64,000 bases of DNA from Neobacillus muris. Its GTDB lineage: Bacteria; Bacillota; Bacilli; Bacillales; Cytobacillaceae. The stretch's first letter is position 1; the number at the start of each line of letters is the position of its first letter. The notes beneath the pieces were generated by a model that was not told the DNA's origin, did no database searches, and saw only the letters and a program-made list of their open reading frames with translations. This document shows positions 8,205 through 17,527 of this stretch, piece by piece. The position numbers and the translations under genes are program-made. The stretch covers positions 56,016 through 120,015 of the forward strand of contig NZ_CALPDF010000010.1 in NCBI RefSeq assembly GCF_943193175.1, written 5' to 3'.

Positions 8205-10097
8205 ATGAAAAAGGCAGCAAAATTGTTACTGGCTTCTGTACTAACAGCTTCTTTATTTGCTGTCCCTGCGGGGAATTTTTCCAAGAAGGATGTCAAGGTT
8301 TATGCAGAAACAGTGACAAATCCAGAAGTATCGCAAGCATTATTTGAAAATGCCGCAAAAGAATTTGGGGTGCCAGTCAATGTCCTGATGGCTGTTTCCT
8401 ACAATGAATCACGCTGGGAACAGCATGAGGGACAAAGTGAAATGGGTGGATATGGGGTCATGAATTTGCTGGATAGTGACCATGCACGAAACGCAAAAGG
8501 GGATGAGACAGTCTCATCTGCCGAATTGAAGGAACAGCCTGTAGACATGCTTGATCATGCAGCTCAAATTCTAAATCTGGATTCGAGTTTGCTAAAAAAT
8601 GATCCGGAACAAAATATTCGCGGTGGAGCTGCCTTGCTTGCTGAATACGCCAAGCAAACAACTGGAGGGCTTTCATCAAATGCTGCAGATTGGTATGGGG
8701 CAGTTGTCAAATACAGTGGTTCCGATATAGAAGAAACAGCAGCGGAATTTGCTGAGGCAGTATACCAAACCATCCAATACGGTAAGGAAAAAACGGTGCA
8801 AAACGGTGATAAACTGATTTTAAAAGCGGAGCCAATTGTTCCTAATAAAGATACGGCCAAAAATATTCCTTTGAGAAATGCGAAATTCACGAATGCCGAT
8901 TGTCCTAATGGATTGGAATGTACATATATTCCAGCTGCCTATAAACAATTTTCAAGCAGTATAACGAATTACGGAAATTATGATATTGCCAGCCGTCCTC
9001 AGGATGGGCTGGATATTCGTTATATCGTTATCCATGATATTGAAGGAAGCGTACAGTCAGCCATTAGCACCTTCCTAGGAAATTCCTTTGTAAGTGCCCA
9101 TTACATCGTTTCAAAAACTGGTGAGGTCACGGAAATGGTTCGTCCTAATGATGTTCCATGGCATGCAGGCAACTGGTATTTTAATATGCACTCGATTGGG
9201 ATTGAACATGAAGGATTTGCAACGGAAGGAGCGGACTGGTACAGCGAGCAAATGTACCGTTCCACTGCCAAACTTGTAAAATACTTATCTGAAAGATATA
9301 ACATTCCAATAGACAGGCAGCATATTCTTGGGCATGATGAAGTCCCAGGGCTGACCGTGGCTAAGCAGCGGAGCATGCACTGGGATCCGGGTGCATACTG
9401 GAACTGGTCCCATTTCTTTAATTTGCTCGGAGAATCCATCAATCCTAGCTACGGGAAAAACAGCTCTATTGTCACAATCCGTCCGAATTATAACACGAAT
9501 ATCGAAAGTTATACGTACGGTAACAGAGCGCTTGAAGCACTCTCTTCCAGCTTCGTTCAGTTACGAACGGCGCCTGATTTTAGTGCCCCATTCATCGGCG
9601 ATCCGATTCTTCAAAGTAACGGGGCAGCCGGAACGATGAGTATCAATGATTGGAGCAATAAAGCGGCTGTCGGTCAGAGCTATGTGAAAGCAGATCAACA
9701 GGGAGATTGGACCGCCATCTTCTTTGGCGGGAATAAAGCTTGGTTCTACAATCCTCATGATAAAAACACCATACCTGGTGATGGAATTATCATTAGACCA
9801 AAAGAAGGGGCTGCTTCAATTCCAGTTTACGGGGCAGCTTACCCGGAAGATTCCGCCTATGAAGGAACGGGAATTGCAGACTCTGCACGTGGAAAAGCGG
9901 ATGTATTATATCAATTGCCTGAAGGACAAATGTATGTTGCGACAGGACCTATCAAGGCAGACTATTATCATGCCAAATATTTCAATGATCCATTGACGAA
10001 CAAGGTTGTCGAAGGGACGGAAGAATACTACCAAATTACGTTTAACCACCGTGTTGGGTTTGTGAAGAAAAGTGATGTGGAGGTTGTAAAGCCATAA
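8205..10097 (+). CDS. secreted N-acetylmuramoyl-L-alanine amidase, multidomain
   Basis: 630 residues with a signal peptide (MKKAAKLLLASVLTASLFAV, likely cleaved after VYA near residue 34). Residues ~45-185 resemble a lysozyme-like/SLT helper domain (VLMAVSYNESRW, ending AKQTTGG). Residues ~270-395 form an amidase_2/PGRP domain: VIHDIEG supplies the first zinc His, SAHYIVSKTGEVTEMV is the family core, and GHDEVPG supplies the distal His. The C-terminal ~230 residues are beta-rich and SH3-like (VQLRTAPDFSAP, then KADQQGDWTAIFFGGNKAWF), probably wall binding. The enzyme would cleave the bond between MurNAc and the stem peptide outside the cell. Single-gene transcript ending in a 14-bp hairpin. 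Confidence 0.88.
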   Translation: MKKAAKLLLASVLTASLFAVPAGNFSKKDVKVYAETVTNPEVSQALFENAAKEFGVPVNVLMAVSYNESRWEQHEGQSEMGGYGVMNLLDSDHARNAKGDETVSSAELKEQPVDMLDHAAQILNLDSSLLKNDPEQNIRGGAALLAEYAKQTTGGLSSNAADWYGAVVKYSGSDIEETAAEFAEAVYQTIQYGKEKTVQNGDKLILKAEPIVPNKDTAKNIPLRNAKFTNADCPNGLECTYIPAAYKQFSSSITNYGNYDIASRPQDGLDIRYIVIHDIEGSVQSAISTFLGNSFVSAHYIVSKTGEVTEMVRPNDVPWHAGNWYFNMHSIGIEHEGFATEGADWYSEQMYRSTAKLVKYLSERYNIPIDRQHILGHDEVPGLTVAKQRSMHWDPGAYWNWSHFFNLLGESINPSYGKNSSIVTIRPNYNTNIESYTYGNRALEALSSSFVQLRTAPDFSAPFIGDPILQSNGAAGTMSINDWSNKAAVGQSYVKADQQGDWTAIFFGGNKAWFYNPHDKNTIPGDGIIIRPKEGAASIPVYGAAYPEDSAYEGTGIADSARGKADVLYQLPEGQMYVATGPIKADYYHAKYFNDPLTNKVVEGTEEYYQITFNHRVGFVKKSDVEVVKP

Positions 10098-10101
10098 ACA
10101 A

Positions 10102-10139
10102 AAGAAGGGAATACCTTTTCAGACTGGTATTCCCTTCTT
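10102..10139. terminator. perfect 14-bp stem-loop after amidase gene
   Basis: AAGAAGGGAATACC pairs perfectly with GGTATTCCCTTCTT around a 10-base loop. Only short T content follows, so it may act as an mRNA 3' stabiliser as well as a terminator. Confidence 0.75.
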
Positions 10140-10252
10140 GCTATAAACGCTATGTAGCTGTTGCAGTTTTTAGAATATGTAATAATTTTCTAGGAGGGAT
10201 TATCAGTTTGAGTGTAGAATTTTGAAAAGTAAATATACTATGAGGAGTGGTT

Positions 10253-10462
10253 ATGTTGAAAATAAAGGTTGTTATGGACTCTGGTAAAGAATATGTTATT
10301 TGCGAGAATAATTATTCAGTAAATGATTTTACTCGCCCTTTTTTTGCTGATTTGCCAAATGGTTCAAGAGTCTTAAATAATAACCTTGTCTATTTAGATG
10401 GTGAGAACAAGATTTTGGTTAATCCGACACGCATTTCTTCAATTGAGATAATTGAAAAATAA
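10253..10462 (+). CDS. hypothetical small protein (69 aa)
   Basis: ATG 10253 follows GAGGAG at 10242-10247; the GTG at 10247 lies inside that site and is rejected. The sequence is beta-rich (LKIKVVMDSGKEYVICENN, then VNPTRISSIEIIEK) with no signal, membrane helix or motif I recognise. Its size and strand pattern resemble small Bacillus proteins of unknown function with a single beta-barrel-like domain. It stands alone between two hairpins. Confidence 0.6.
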   Translation: MLKIKVVMDSGKEYVICENNYSVNDFTRPFFADLPNGSRVLNNNLVYLDGENKILVNPTRISSIEIIEK

Positions 10463-10554
10463 TTTCTTCTTATATAAAACATAACGATTAACAAAATTTA
10501 ATTTAACCATTCTGTCCATATAAACATAGACCAACAAGGGAGAATCCTTACGCT

Positions 10555-10604
10555 AAAAGAGAAACCCGCACCGTGAATTTCACGTATCGCGGGTCTCTTT
10601 TTCG
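10555..10604. terminator. probable bidirectional terminator
   Basis: AAAAGAG-AA-ACCCGC pairs with GCGGGTCTCTTTT (2-base bulge). The loop contains a second small hairpin (CGTGAATTTCACG). A-rich on one side and T-rich on the other, it can serve the small + strand gene and convergent bioY. Confidence 0.65.
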
Positions 10605-10643
10605 TTAGGGTTCATTGTAGATTTTCGTGTATGTATGAGAATT

Positions 10644-10826
10644 AATAGACGGAGAAATTCCGTCTATTGTAGATAGAGGGGCCTTAAGAAGCCGAAATAA
10701 GCGGAGAAATTCCGCTTAACGGCTCTAAGTAAGCCAAAATTCATTGATTTTGAAACAATAAACGGAAAAAACTCTCTTATTTTTAAGGAAATACCCGTAT
10801 TTCCCAATTTAAACGGAATTTCTCCG
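10644..10826. repeat. cluster of three palindromic CGGAGAAATTCCG repeats
   Basis: Copy 1 (10644-10668) has arms AATAGACGGA / TCCGTCTATT. Copy 2 (10698-10718) has TAAGCGGA / TCCGCTTA inside larger AGCCG / CGGCT arms (10690-10724). Copy 3 is inverted (10814-10826). All share the 13-mer CGGAGAAATTCCG. The cluster is non-coding and resembles the small dispersed palindromic repeats of Bacillaceae genomes. Confidence 0.75.
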
Positions 10827-10889
10827 GTTATTTTTCAAGCACAGAAAATCAACGTTCAGTTATAGCAAAGCCTTTTTTCATAAAAAGCA

Positions 10890-11459
10890 TTAGCTAGATA
10901 TCTGCTGTGGAGAAGTTAACAGCTTTGCCGATACAAGTCTTTTATAAACAGCAATTCCGATCCATGAAGCTAGGAATGCTTTAATTAAGCCGACGATAAG
11001 GAAGGGATAAAACCCTGAAGTTAAGGCAGCTCCCCAAGTGATGCTCGCAACTATTTTCAGCCAAACGGTTCCGAATACCAAGGTAATAAGCATGCCGGCT
11101 GTATTGGCAATCATGCCGTTTATGACAGTGTAGCTAGTTTTTTCAAGAATAAGACCTGTTAAAAATGCAGCAGGAATGAATCCGATAATGAAACCGCCAG
11201 TAGGGCCTACGATGACCCCAAACCCCCCTGACATTCCACTATAAACAGGAACCCCGATGGCGCCCATTAACGCATACAGAATAACAGAAAGAGTCCCATA
11301 TCTGGAACCTAAAATGGTCGCAGCCAGCCCTACTGCAAGTGTTTGCCCGGTAATCGGCACAAGTGGCAAAGGAATGGTGACCTGAGCCAAAATTCCAATA
11401 ATTGCTGCAAATAAAGCACTGAAAATCCACATTTTCAATCGATTATGAGATTGAAGCAT
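10890..11459 (-). CDS. bioY: biotin transporter S component BioY
   Basis: 189 residues when started at ATG 11459, which is preceded on the minus strand by AAGGGGG with proper spacing; the longer frame to 11510 would begin inside the BirA operator. About six membrane helices. The family pattern is clear: VTIPLPLVPITGQTLAVGLA, then YALMGAIGVPVYSG, GPTGGFIIGF and the C-terminal LIKAFLASWIGIAVY. BioY is the membrane-embedded biotin-binding unit of an ECF importer (or works alone), bringing in vitamin B7. Expression is almost certainly biotin-repressed by BirA, because a bipartite BirA box overlaps its promoter start region. No biotin synthesis genes are nearby. Confidence 0.95.
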   Translation of the reverse strand: MLQSHNRLKMWIFSALFAAIIGILAQVTIPLPLVPITGQTLAVGLAATILGSRYGTLSVILYALMGAIGVPVYSGMSGGFGVIVGPTGGFIIGFIPAAFLTGLILEKTSYTVINGMIANTAGMLITLVFGTVWLKIVASITWGAALTSGFYPFLIVGLIKAFLASWIGIAVYKRLVSAKLLTSPQQISS

Positions 11460-11479
11460 CAATAAACCCCCTTGTTCTT

Positions 11480-11510
11480 TTGTTAACTTAAATGGTATAT
11501 TGGTTAACAA
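11480..11510 (-). promoter_or_regulatory. BirA operator of bioY
   Basis: TTGTTAAC at 11480-11487 and GGTTAACAA at 11502-11510 form the bipartite inverted repeat typical of Firmicute BirA boxes. It lies between the promoter -10 box and the bioY ribosome site. Confidence 0.88.
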
Positions 11511-11514
11511 ATAC

Positions 11515-11544
11515 AGTATAAGTTTCCAAACAAAGATATGTCAA
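11515..11544 (-). promoter_or_regulatory. sigma-A promoter of bioY
   Basis: On the minus strand: -35 TTGACA (11544-11539), 18-base spacer, -10 TATACT (11520-11515). The BirA box begins a few bases downstream. The rest of the intergenic stretch up to 11811 shows no gene. Confidence 0.8.
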
Positions 11545-11811
11545 TCCTATTTTTGTCAATTGTTAGAAAGGATCATCGATGAACCAACATAATGGCGGAT
11601 GGTAAGGAATATATTTAAACAGTTCCGCTTGAAGCATTGAAAGCCATCCATTTAAGTCATATAATGGCATAAACTGTACTTGTTCAATTGAGGCTTTTGA
11701 GTCCTGTTAGGGGAAGGGCGTTCTTTTTATATATACCGGATTTTCTCCAGCGGAATAACAAGCTAAAATAGCAATCATTTTTTTTATAATAATGGAATAG
11801 AAAGATATGGG

Positions 11812-13155
11812 GTGAATCCAATAAAAACAGAAGATGCAACGAAGAATTTTAACGTAATGAGAATGCTGGTATTCTTTATTCCATTGGCTGTTTCGGCAAG
11901 TTTAACCTCTATTTCCCACGTCATCATTAATGGAACGTTAAGCAGGGCGGACCATGCCGAAATCATTATTGCCAATTATGCAATTGCCTTATCCATGTTT
12001 GGAATTCTTGAGCGGCCGGTTTTGGTGTTTCGTCAAACCGCATCTGCCTTGGCAAAAGGGAAGACATCGTTTAAACAAATCATGGCTTTTTTTATAAAAG
12101 TTTCCCTTGTCATTTCTGGTTTATGTGCCTTCATTGGTTTTACTAAACTAGGTGATTGGTTGTTCATTTATGGATTTAATGCGGATGAGGAATCCATGGT
12201 TTCCTTGAAGATTACCTTTCTGGTTCTGTCAGCTGTTATTGTCTTTTCTGGTTTGCGCTGCCTGTATCAAGGAATCATTATTAACCAGCTTGAAACAAAG
12301 TGGGTGACAGTTGGGGTCATCATCAGATTGGCAGGGATGTTTGCCATTGCCAGTTTTCTTGTCTCATTAGGTCACGCCGATTCAAGTGCAGCTGGAGCGA
12401 TCATTTTTTTAATTGGCATGGCCATTGAATGTTTGATCAGCGTATGGCGCGGGCATGCGATTGTAACGGGGAGCAAAATTAAGGGTGAAACTCCCATATT
12501 TAAAAAGGACATTCGCTCGTTTTACTTTCCATTGGTTTTTTATATGTCATTTCAAAGCATTCTGATACCAGTCATATACGCATTTTTAGGGAAAATACAA
12601 GACACGCATCTGGGGATTGCCTCGTTTGCCTTGGCTTTCAGTATCACGAATTTAGTTCTAAGCTTTTTTATGTATACCCATCAAATTGTTTTGCAATTTT
12701 ATCAGCATAATAAATCGGCTGTGATAAAGTGTGTCATGATTTTTAGTATCGTGCCATCTATATTTCTTGGGGTCTTATGTTTCACGCCAGCCGGACATTG
12801 GTTTATGAAGACAATCTTAGGAGCAGATATGAGGCTTGCAGAAGAAAGTTTGCATGTATTAAAATTTTTTCTTCTTAAAACTTTAGTCTTTCCCTGGGTA
12901 GATTTTTTTGGTGGATTGCTCATGCTTCAAAAAAGCACGAAATCCCTGTTAAGACCGCAAATTTTAAATATGGCAGGGGTAGTTTTCATTATAATCCCGT
13001 TAGTGTACTTACATCCGGAACTTAACGGCAGAGCCGGGGCGATTGCCGCTTCTTTCGGCGAAATCATTGGATTATTGGCGATATCTCTTGTTGTTCTGCG
13101 AAAGCACAAAGCGGCATTTGCCAGAAAACAAAAACAGCTTAAACACGGTATATAA
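11812..13155 (+). CDS. polytopic membrane protein of the MATE/MOP (flippase) type
   Basis: About 447 residues with roughly 12 membrane helices. Family-like features include an N-terminal helix rich in small residues (FFIPLAVSASLTSISHVIIN) and the second half beginning FYFPLVFYMSFQSI. This is the layout of MATE-type and polysaccharide-flippase proteins that export drugs or lipid-linked molecules using ion gradients. The substrate is unknown. The GTG at 11812 overlaps the ribosome site GGGGTG. With that site the best spaced codon is ATA at 11821 (ATA AAA ACA), so the true start is uncertain; the next in-frame ATG is at residue ~15. Single gene, followed by a strong hairpin. Confidence 0.65.
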   Translation: MNPIKTEDATKNFNVMRMLVFFIPLAVSASLTSISHVIINGTLSRADHAEIIIANYAIALSMFGILERPVLVFRQTASALAKGKTSFKQIMAFFIKVSLVISGLCAFIGFTKLGDWLFIYGFNADEESMVSLKITFLVLSAVIVFSGLRCLYQGIIINQLETKWVTVGVIIRLAGMFAIASFLVSLGHADSSAAGAIIFLIGMAIECLISVWRGHAIVTGSKIKGETPIFKKDIRSFYFPLVFYMSFQSILIPVIYAFLGKIQDTHLGIASFALAFSITNLVLSFFMYTHQIVLQFYQHNKSAVIKCVMIFSIVPSIFLGVLCFTPAGHWFMKTILGADMRLAEESLHVLKFFLLKTLVFPWVDFFGGLLMLQKSTKSLLRPQILNMAGVVFIIIPLVYLHPELNGRAGAIAASFGEIIGLLAISLVVLRKHKAAFARKQKQLKHGI

Positions 13156-13190
13156 ATTTGTTAACGTTAACACATTCAATTAATAGCAGC

Positions 13191-13222
13191 AAAAAATCCG
13201 TACAGACTTGTACGGATTTTTT
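13191..13222 (+). terminator. terminator after MATE-like gene
   Basis: AAAAATCCGTACA / TGTACGGATTTTT around GACT, a perfect 13-bp stem ending in T. The remaining intergenic stretch up to 13470 shows a TATAAT-like box near 13397 but no gene. Confidence 0.85.
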
Positions 13223-13470
13223 ATGGTCATCATGAATAGTTTATATCCTGCTATTTCTCGAAATTACTCGATAAATCTACCATAATGTTGTCAAAATTCG
13301 TCAAATATGTTAAAGTTACTATTTTAATAGGGTGTTCATCCATAAAGGCTTCATCTATACCCACAATAAAATTAAGTTTCTCTTAAGAAAGTCATAATAT
13401 AATGTAGTTTAGTAGAATAATAGGACAATAAACTTTTTAAATAGAAGAGAAATAGAGAGGAGTTTATTAT

Positions 13471-14337
13471 TTGAAGAAAAAAATAATGTTACTGATCATC
13501 CTCCTAGTGATTCTTACAGTTGTCGGATGTGTAGGATTACAACAAACAGGACTTATAAAAAATACAAACAATAGCAATGATATTAGCTCGGCGAAACAGG
13601 AAGAACAAAAACTGTCCAAAAAGGCAGAACCGGCTTCGGATGTTTCGCAGGTAAGCACAGTCCAAGCAGAAAATGAAACTCAATATGAAGACTCAGTTTC
13701 ATCTGAAGAAGCGCAAACACCAAATGTAACGCAAGGAGAAAATGGAAAAATCGTAATAAATGATGTGCCTTTAGTCCAGCAAATGCCTGAATTGGCACGA
13801 GGCTGTGAGGTAACAAGCTTAACCATGCTGCTGCAATATGCAGGGGTTTCTGTTGATAAGTTGACTCTTGCAAAAGAAGTTGCTGCCGTCCCTTTTCGAT
13901 ATCAAAGTGGACTTAAAGGAAACCCCAATGAGGGCTTTGTAGGCGATATTTATACGTTCAATAAATCAGGGTATGGAGTTTATCATCGCCCGATTGCAAA
14001 TTTAGCGGATAAATACTTGCCAGGCAAAATCATTGATTTAACGGGCCAAACCATCGATTCTGTTTATAATATGGTCAAGGAAGGTTCACCGGTTTGGGTT
14101 ATCACCAATTCCAGATTCTCCAAACTGCCTGAAAGTGAATTCTCTACCTGGAATACTCCTTCCGGGCAGGTCAAAATCACCTATCGAGAGCATAGCGTGT
14201 TAATTGTAGGTTATGACGATACATCCGTATACATTAATGACCCATTAGCGGAGCAGCCATATAAATCAGTCCCAAGGGAAAGTTTTGAGGCATCCTGGAC
14301 TCAAATGGGGAGTCAAGCGATCAGTTATGAGTTATAA
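13471..14337 (+). CDS. C39-like cysteine-peptidase domain lipoprotein
   Basis: 288 residues, TTG start preceded by GAGAGGAG. The N-terminus is a lipoprotein signal (basic MKKK, hydrophobic core, VVGC lipobox with Cys20), then a polar linker to ~residue 92. The C-terminal domain (~95-288) matches peptidase_C39_2/YvpB: ELARGCEVTSLTMLLQYAG holds the catalytic Cys (~111), EHSVLIVGYDD holds the His (~240), and INDPL follows. These proteins sit on the outer face of the membrane and are thought to cleave peptides or wall-linked substrates; the true substrate is unknown. Upstream of lutABC but separated by a terminator. Confidence 0.85.
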   Translation: MKKKIMLLIILLVILTVVGCVGLQQTGLIKNTNNSNDISSAKQEEQKLSKKAEPASDVSQVSTVQAENETQYEDSVSSEEAQTPNVTQGENGKIVINDVPLVQQMPELARGCEVTSLTMLLQYAGVSVDKLTLAKEVAAVPFRYQSGLKGNPNEGFVGDIYTFNKSGYGVYHRPIANLADKYLPGKIIDLTGQTIDSVYNMVKEGSPVWVITNSRFSKLPESEFSTWNTPSGQVKITYREHSVLIVGYDDTSVYINDPLAEQPYKSVPRESFEASWTQMGSQAISYEL

Positions 14338-14363
14338 AAGATGGTGAGTTTAATTTATAGATT

Positions 14364-14401
14364 AAGGAAGTTGATGAGCTATTCATTAACTTCCTTTTTT
14401 A
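14364..14401 (+). terminator. terminator after C39-like gene
   Basis: AAGGAAGTT / AACTTCCTT arms (with a further ATGA/TCAT pairing) and a six-T tail. Confidence 0.85.
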
Positions 14402-14415
14402 TTAATCAATTAACT

Positions 14416-14450
14416 TTCAAACACAAACAAAAATGTATTATAATAAAACA
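14416..14450 (+). promoter_or_regulatory. lutABC promoter, same core as the rhaEW promoter
   Basis: -35 TTCAAA (14416-14421), 17-base spacer, -10 TATAAT (14439-14444). The spacer matches the rhaEW promoter at 13 of 17 positions and the 15-mer TATTATAATAAAACA is identical in both. AAACAAA-type half-sites flank the -10 box. Confidence 0.7.
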
Positions 14451-14511
14451 AAAACAAATAAAAATATTGTTTTAAGCCAATTGCTGATAGCAAAAAGGGG
14501 ATGTAACAAAG

Positions 14512-15228
14512 ATGAGAGTGAGTTTATTTGCCACATGTCTTGTGGATCTTTTTCAAAGCAATGTAGGGAAAGCCACAGTAGAGTTGCTTGAAAGGCTGGG
14601 ATGTGAGATCGATTTTCCTGAATCACAAGTATGCTGCGGGCAGCCTGCCTATAATAGCGGCTATACAAAAGAATCGAAAGAAGCCATGAAGCGGATGATT
14701 GATACATTCCAGGATGCAGAATATATTGTCTGCCCCTCTGGCTCCTGCGCGTTTATGTTCCATGAATATCAACATGTCTTTAAAGGAGATCCCATTTGGG
14801 AACCGAAGGCTAAAAAATTGGCGGAGAAAACGTACGAGCTGACACAGTTCATCGTCGATGTGCTAAAGGTTGAAGATGTTGGGGCACGATTGAACGGAAA
14901 GGCCACATATCATACATCCTGCCATATGACTAGATTACTAGGTGTGAAGGAAGCACCGATGATACTTTTAAAAAACGTAAAAGGTTTAAATTTCACCGAA
15001 CTGCCTGGAAAAGAACAGTGCTGTGGCTTTGGCGGTACCTTCTCCGTCAAAATGACCGAAATTTCAGAGCAAATGGTGGATGAGAAAGTTTGCCATGTGG
15101 AAGAGACAGATGCTGACTATCTGATCGGGGCCGATGCAGGATGCCTTATGAACATTGGCGGAAGAATTGACCGGAAGGGAAAACCAATCAAGGTTATGCA
15201 TATAGCTGAAGTGTTAAACAGTCGTTAA
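14512..15228 (+). CDS. lutA: L-lactate utilization protein LutA (Fe-S oxidoreductase subunit)
   Basis: 238 residues with the two cysteine-rich CCG domains of the LutA/GlcF type: [11 protein letters not shown] (~41) and [13 protein letters not shown] (~167), plus CHMTRLLG. LutA works with LutB and LutC in an iron-sulfur complex that oxidises L-lactate to pyruvate. First gene of lutABC; ATG follows AAAAGGGGA. Its promoter is nearly the same as that of rhaEW downstream, which fits use of lactate formed from rhamnose. Confidence 0.95.
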   Translation: MRVSLFATCLVDLFQSNVGKATVELLERLGCEIDFPESQVCCGQPAYNSGYTKESKEAMKRMIDTFQDAEYIVCPSGSCAFMFHEYQHVFKGDPIWEPKAKKLAEKTYELTQFIVDVLKVEDVGARLNGKATYHTSCHMTRLLGVKEAPMILLKNVKGLNFTELPGKEQCCGFGGTFSVKMTEISEQMVDEKVCHVEETDADYLIGADAGCLMNIGGRIDRKGKPIKVMHIAEVLNSR

Positions 15229-15274
15229 CTGATACGTTCAAAAAGGAAGCGCTTAAGAATGGGGGAATTTTTAC

Positions 15275-16699
15275 ATGCCAATGAAAATTAGCAACGAGCA
15301 GTTTAAGGAACGTGTCTCTAAAGGTATCCATGACAACTTTATGCGCGGTGCCGTATCCGGTGCGCAGGATGGCATGGGGGTCAAAAGACGTGTCGCTGCT
15401 GAAGAACTTGGTAACTGGGAAGACTGGCGTTCACATGGAGAAGAAATTCGCCAGCATGTCCTTGAAAACTTAGATTATTATTTAGATCAATTAAGTGAAA
15501 ATGTGGCAATGCGCGGCGGACATGTATTTTTTGCCCAGACTAAAGAAGAAGCGAATGATTATATTCGGGGCATTGTCAGGGAGAAGCAGGCCAAAAAGAT
15601 TGTCAAATCCAAATCAATGGTTACAGAAGAGATTAGTTTGAATAGTGTTCTTGAACAAGAAGGCTGTGAAGTGATTGAGACGGATCTTGGTGAATATATC
15701 CTTCAAGTTGATGACCATGATCCACCGTCCCATATAGTGGTTCCAGCATTACACAAAAATAAAGAACAAATTCGGGATGTGTTTACGGAAAGACTGGGTT
15801 ATACAAAGACTTCTAAGCCGGAAGAATTAGCTGCACATGCCCGTGAAATGCTGCGGCAGGAATATTTGAGTGCAGATATCGGAATTACCGGCTGTAACTT
15901 TGCTATAGCCGAAACAGGATCTTTCAGCTTGGTTACAAATGAAGGAAATGCGGATTTGGTCACGGCGCTGCCTAAAACACAAATTACTGTAATGGGTATG
16001 GAACGAATCGTTCCTACCTTTGAAGAGATGGAAGTTCTTGTCTCCTTGTTAACCAGAAGCGCTGTTGGGCAGAAGCTGACTAGTTATATTACTGTTCTAA
16101 CAGGTCCTAAAGAGGAATTGGATGTCGATGGTCCAGAAGAATTTCACCTCGTCATTGTGGATAATGGAAGATCCAATATCCTTGGCGGGGAGTTTCAATC
16201 GGTGCTGCAATGTATCCGATGTGCAGCATGCGTCAATGTATGTCCTGTTTATCGGCATGTTGGCGGTCACTCCTACGGTTCCATTTATTCAGGACCAATT
16301 GGCGCCGTGCTTTCGCCATTGCTTGGCGGCTATGATGAATTTAAAGAGCTGCCATATGCTTCAACACTTTGCGGAGCTTGCACAGAAGTATGTCCAGTAA
16401 AGATCCCGCTGCACAACCTGCTGCACAAACACCGTGAAGTGATCGTTGAAAAGGAAGGAAAAGCACCTATTTCAGAAAAATTGGCGATGAAGGCATTCGG
16501 GTTAGGGGCAGCTTCGCCAACATTATACAAAATTGGTTCCAAACTAGCTCCAACGGCAATGAATCCTTTTACAGATGGAGATAAAATTTCAAAAGGCCCC
16601 GGACCTTTAAAGGCCTGGACAGACATTCGGGAATTCCCGGCACCAAATAAAGAAAGATTCCGGGATTGGTTTAAAAACCGAGAAAAAGGGGGCAAATAA
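15275..16699 (+). CDS. lutB: L-lactate utilization iron-sulfur protein LutB
   Basis: 474 residues. The N-terminal ~290 residues are a LUD-type domain ([17 protein letters not shown], then [13 protein letters not shown]). Two 4Fe-4S motifs follow: [12 protein letters not shown] (~313) and CGACTEVCP (~366). The C-terminal tail (FRDWFKNRE) is typical of LutB. It lies 46 bases after lutA, with a palindromic AAGCGCTT in the gap that only partly matches a cre site. ATG 15275 has GGGGGA upstream. Part of the membrane-associated L-lactate-oxidising complex. Confidence 0.95.
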   Translation: MPMKISNEQFKERVSKGIHDNFMRGAVSGAQDGMGVKRRVAAEELGNWEDWRSHGEEIRQHVLENLDYYLDQLSENVAMRGGHVFFAQTKEEANDYIRGIVREKQAKKIVKSKSMVTEEISLNSVLEQEGCEVIETDLGEYILQVDDHDPPSHIVVPALHKNKEQIRDVFTERLGYTKTSKPEELAAHAREMLRQEYLSADIGITGCNFAIAETGSFSLVTNEGNADLVTALPKTQITVMGMERIVPTFEEMEVLVSLLTRSAVGQKLTSYITVLTGPKEELDVDGPEEFHLVIVDNGRSNILGGEFQSVLQCIRCAACVNVCPVYRHVGGHSYGSIYSGPIGAVLSPLLGGYDEFKELPYASTLCGACTEVCPVKIPLHNLLHKHREVIVEKEGKAPISEKLAMKAFGLGAASPTLYKIGSKLAPTAMNPFTDGDKISKGPGPLKAWTDIREFPAPNKERFRDWFKNREKGGK

Positions 16700-16700
16700 T

Positions 16701-17420
16701 ATGACTGGAACGATACAGAACCGCGATGCCTTTTTAAATAAAATTTCCAGTCAGCTTGGACGACCTCGAATTGCCGGTCCAATCGAACGGCCAATATGGA
16801 AATTCCGGCCGCAAGACGAGGTATTAAAGGGCGCCACACAGGATGAATTGGTAGAGGTATTACAGGAGCAATGTAAAAAAATTCATACGACCTTTTATAC
16901 AACGGATAAGGAACAATTGCCTTCCCTGCTGGACGATGTGGTCACTAAATACGGTAGCGGTCCCATTGTTTCTTGGAAGGATGAAAGATTCGCCAAATGG
17001 GGACTCGATCCTCTTATGAAGCGGGAATGGCCTGCTAAAGAGATCGATGTTTATGAATGGGATTATACAAAAGGTGCTGAGAACATTGCTAAAGCTGAAC
17101 AGGCGAACGTGGGGATTACCATAAGTGAAATCACTCTCGCGGAATCGGGCACTGTCGTGTTATTTAGTGATGAGAATAAAGGGAGGACGGTAAGCTTCCT
17201 GCCAACTGCTTATATTGCCCTCATTCCCAAAAGTTCGATTGTGCCTAGAATGACACAAGCAGCTAAAAAAATGAGACAAATTCATAAGGAAACAGGACAT
17301 GTCGCATCGTGTATAAACTTTATAACCGGGCCAAGCAACTCTGCAGATATTGAGTTAAATTTAGTTGTCGGCGTCCATGGACCAATAAAAGCAACGTATA
17401 TTGTTATTAATGATTTATAG
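16701..17420 (+). CDS. lutC: L-lactate utilization protein LutC
   Basis: 239 residues, LUD domain: FLNKISSQLGRPR near the start, then VGITISEITLAESGTVVLF and the end TGPSNSADIELNLVVGVHGP, which are hallmark segments of LutC. The start lies one base after the lutB stop, with AAAGGGGG overlapping the end of lutB, so translation is coupled. Third component of the lactate oxidation system. A wobble-paired hairpin at 17431 closes the operon. Confidence 0.95.
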   Translation: MTGTIQNRDAFLNKISSQLGRPRIAGPIERPIWKFRPQDEVLKGATQDELVEVLQEQCKKIHTTFYTTDKEQLPSLLDDVVTKYGSGPIVSWKDERFAKWGLDPLMKREWPAKEIDVYEWDYTKGAENIAKAEQANVGITISEITLAESGTVVLFSDENKGRTVSFLPTAYIALIPKSSIVPRMTQAAKKMRQIHKETGHVASCINFITGPSNSADIELNLVVGVHGPIKATYIVINDL

Positions 17421-17430
17421 AAGAAAACAC

Positions 17431-17476
17431 AGCTGTTCTAGGCAGTCATTTTTAAGCCTGCTTAGGACAGCTTTTT
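17431..17476 (+). terminator. lutABC terminator
   Basis: AGCTGTTCTAGGCAG pairs with CTGCTTAGGACAGCT (two G-T wobbles), followed by TTTTTC. Confidence 0.8.
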
Positions 17477-17527
17477 CATTCAAATGTAAAATAAAATAAA
17501 AATTTGACGGTTTTATGAACTTTTCTA

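Larger units (their letters stand above)
10463..10889. other. gene-free stretch with hairpin and palindromic repeats
   Basis: 427 bases without a credible gene. It holds the hairpin at 10555-10604 and the palindromic repeat cluster 10644-10826, described separately. Confidence 0.7.

Noticed and set aside
10644..10826. CRISPR-like array
   Set aside because: Only three short palindromic copies in mixed orientation with unequal spacing and no cas genes.
15247..15256. AAGCGCTT palindrome between lutA and lutB as a cre site
   Set aside because: Only about 10 of 14 positions fit the consensus and it is inside an operon; too weak to annotate.
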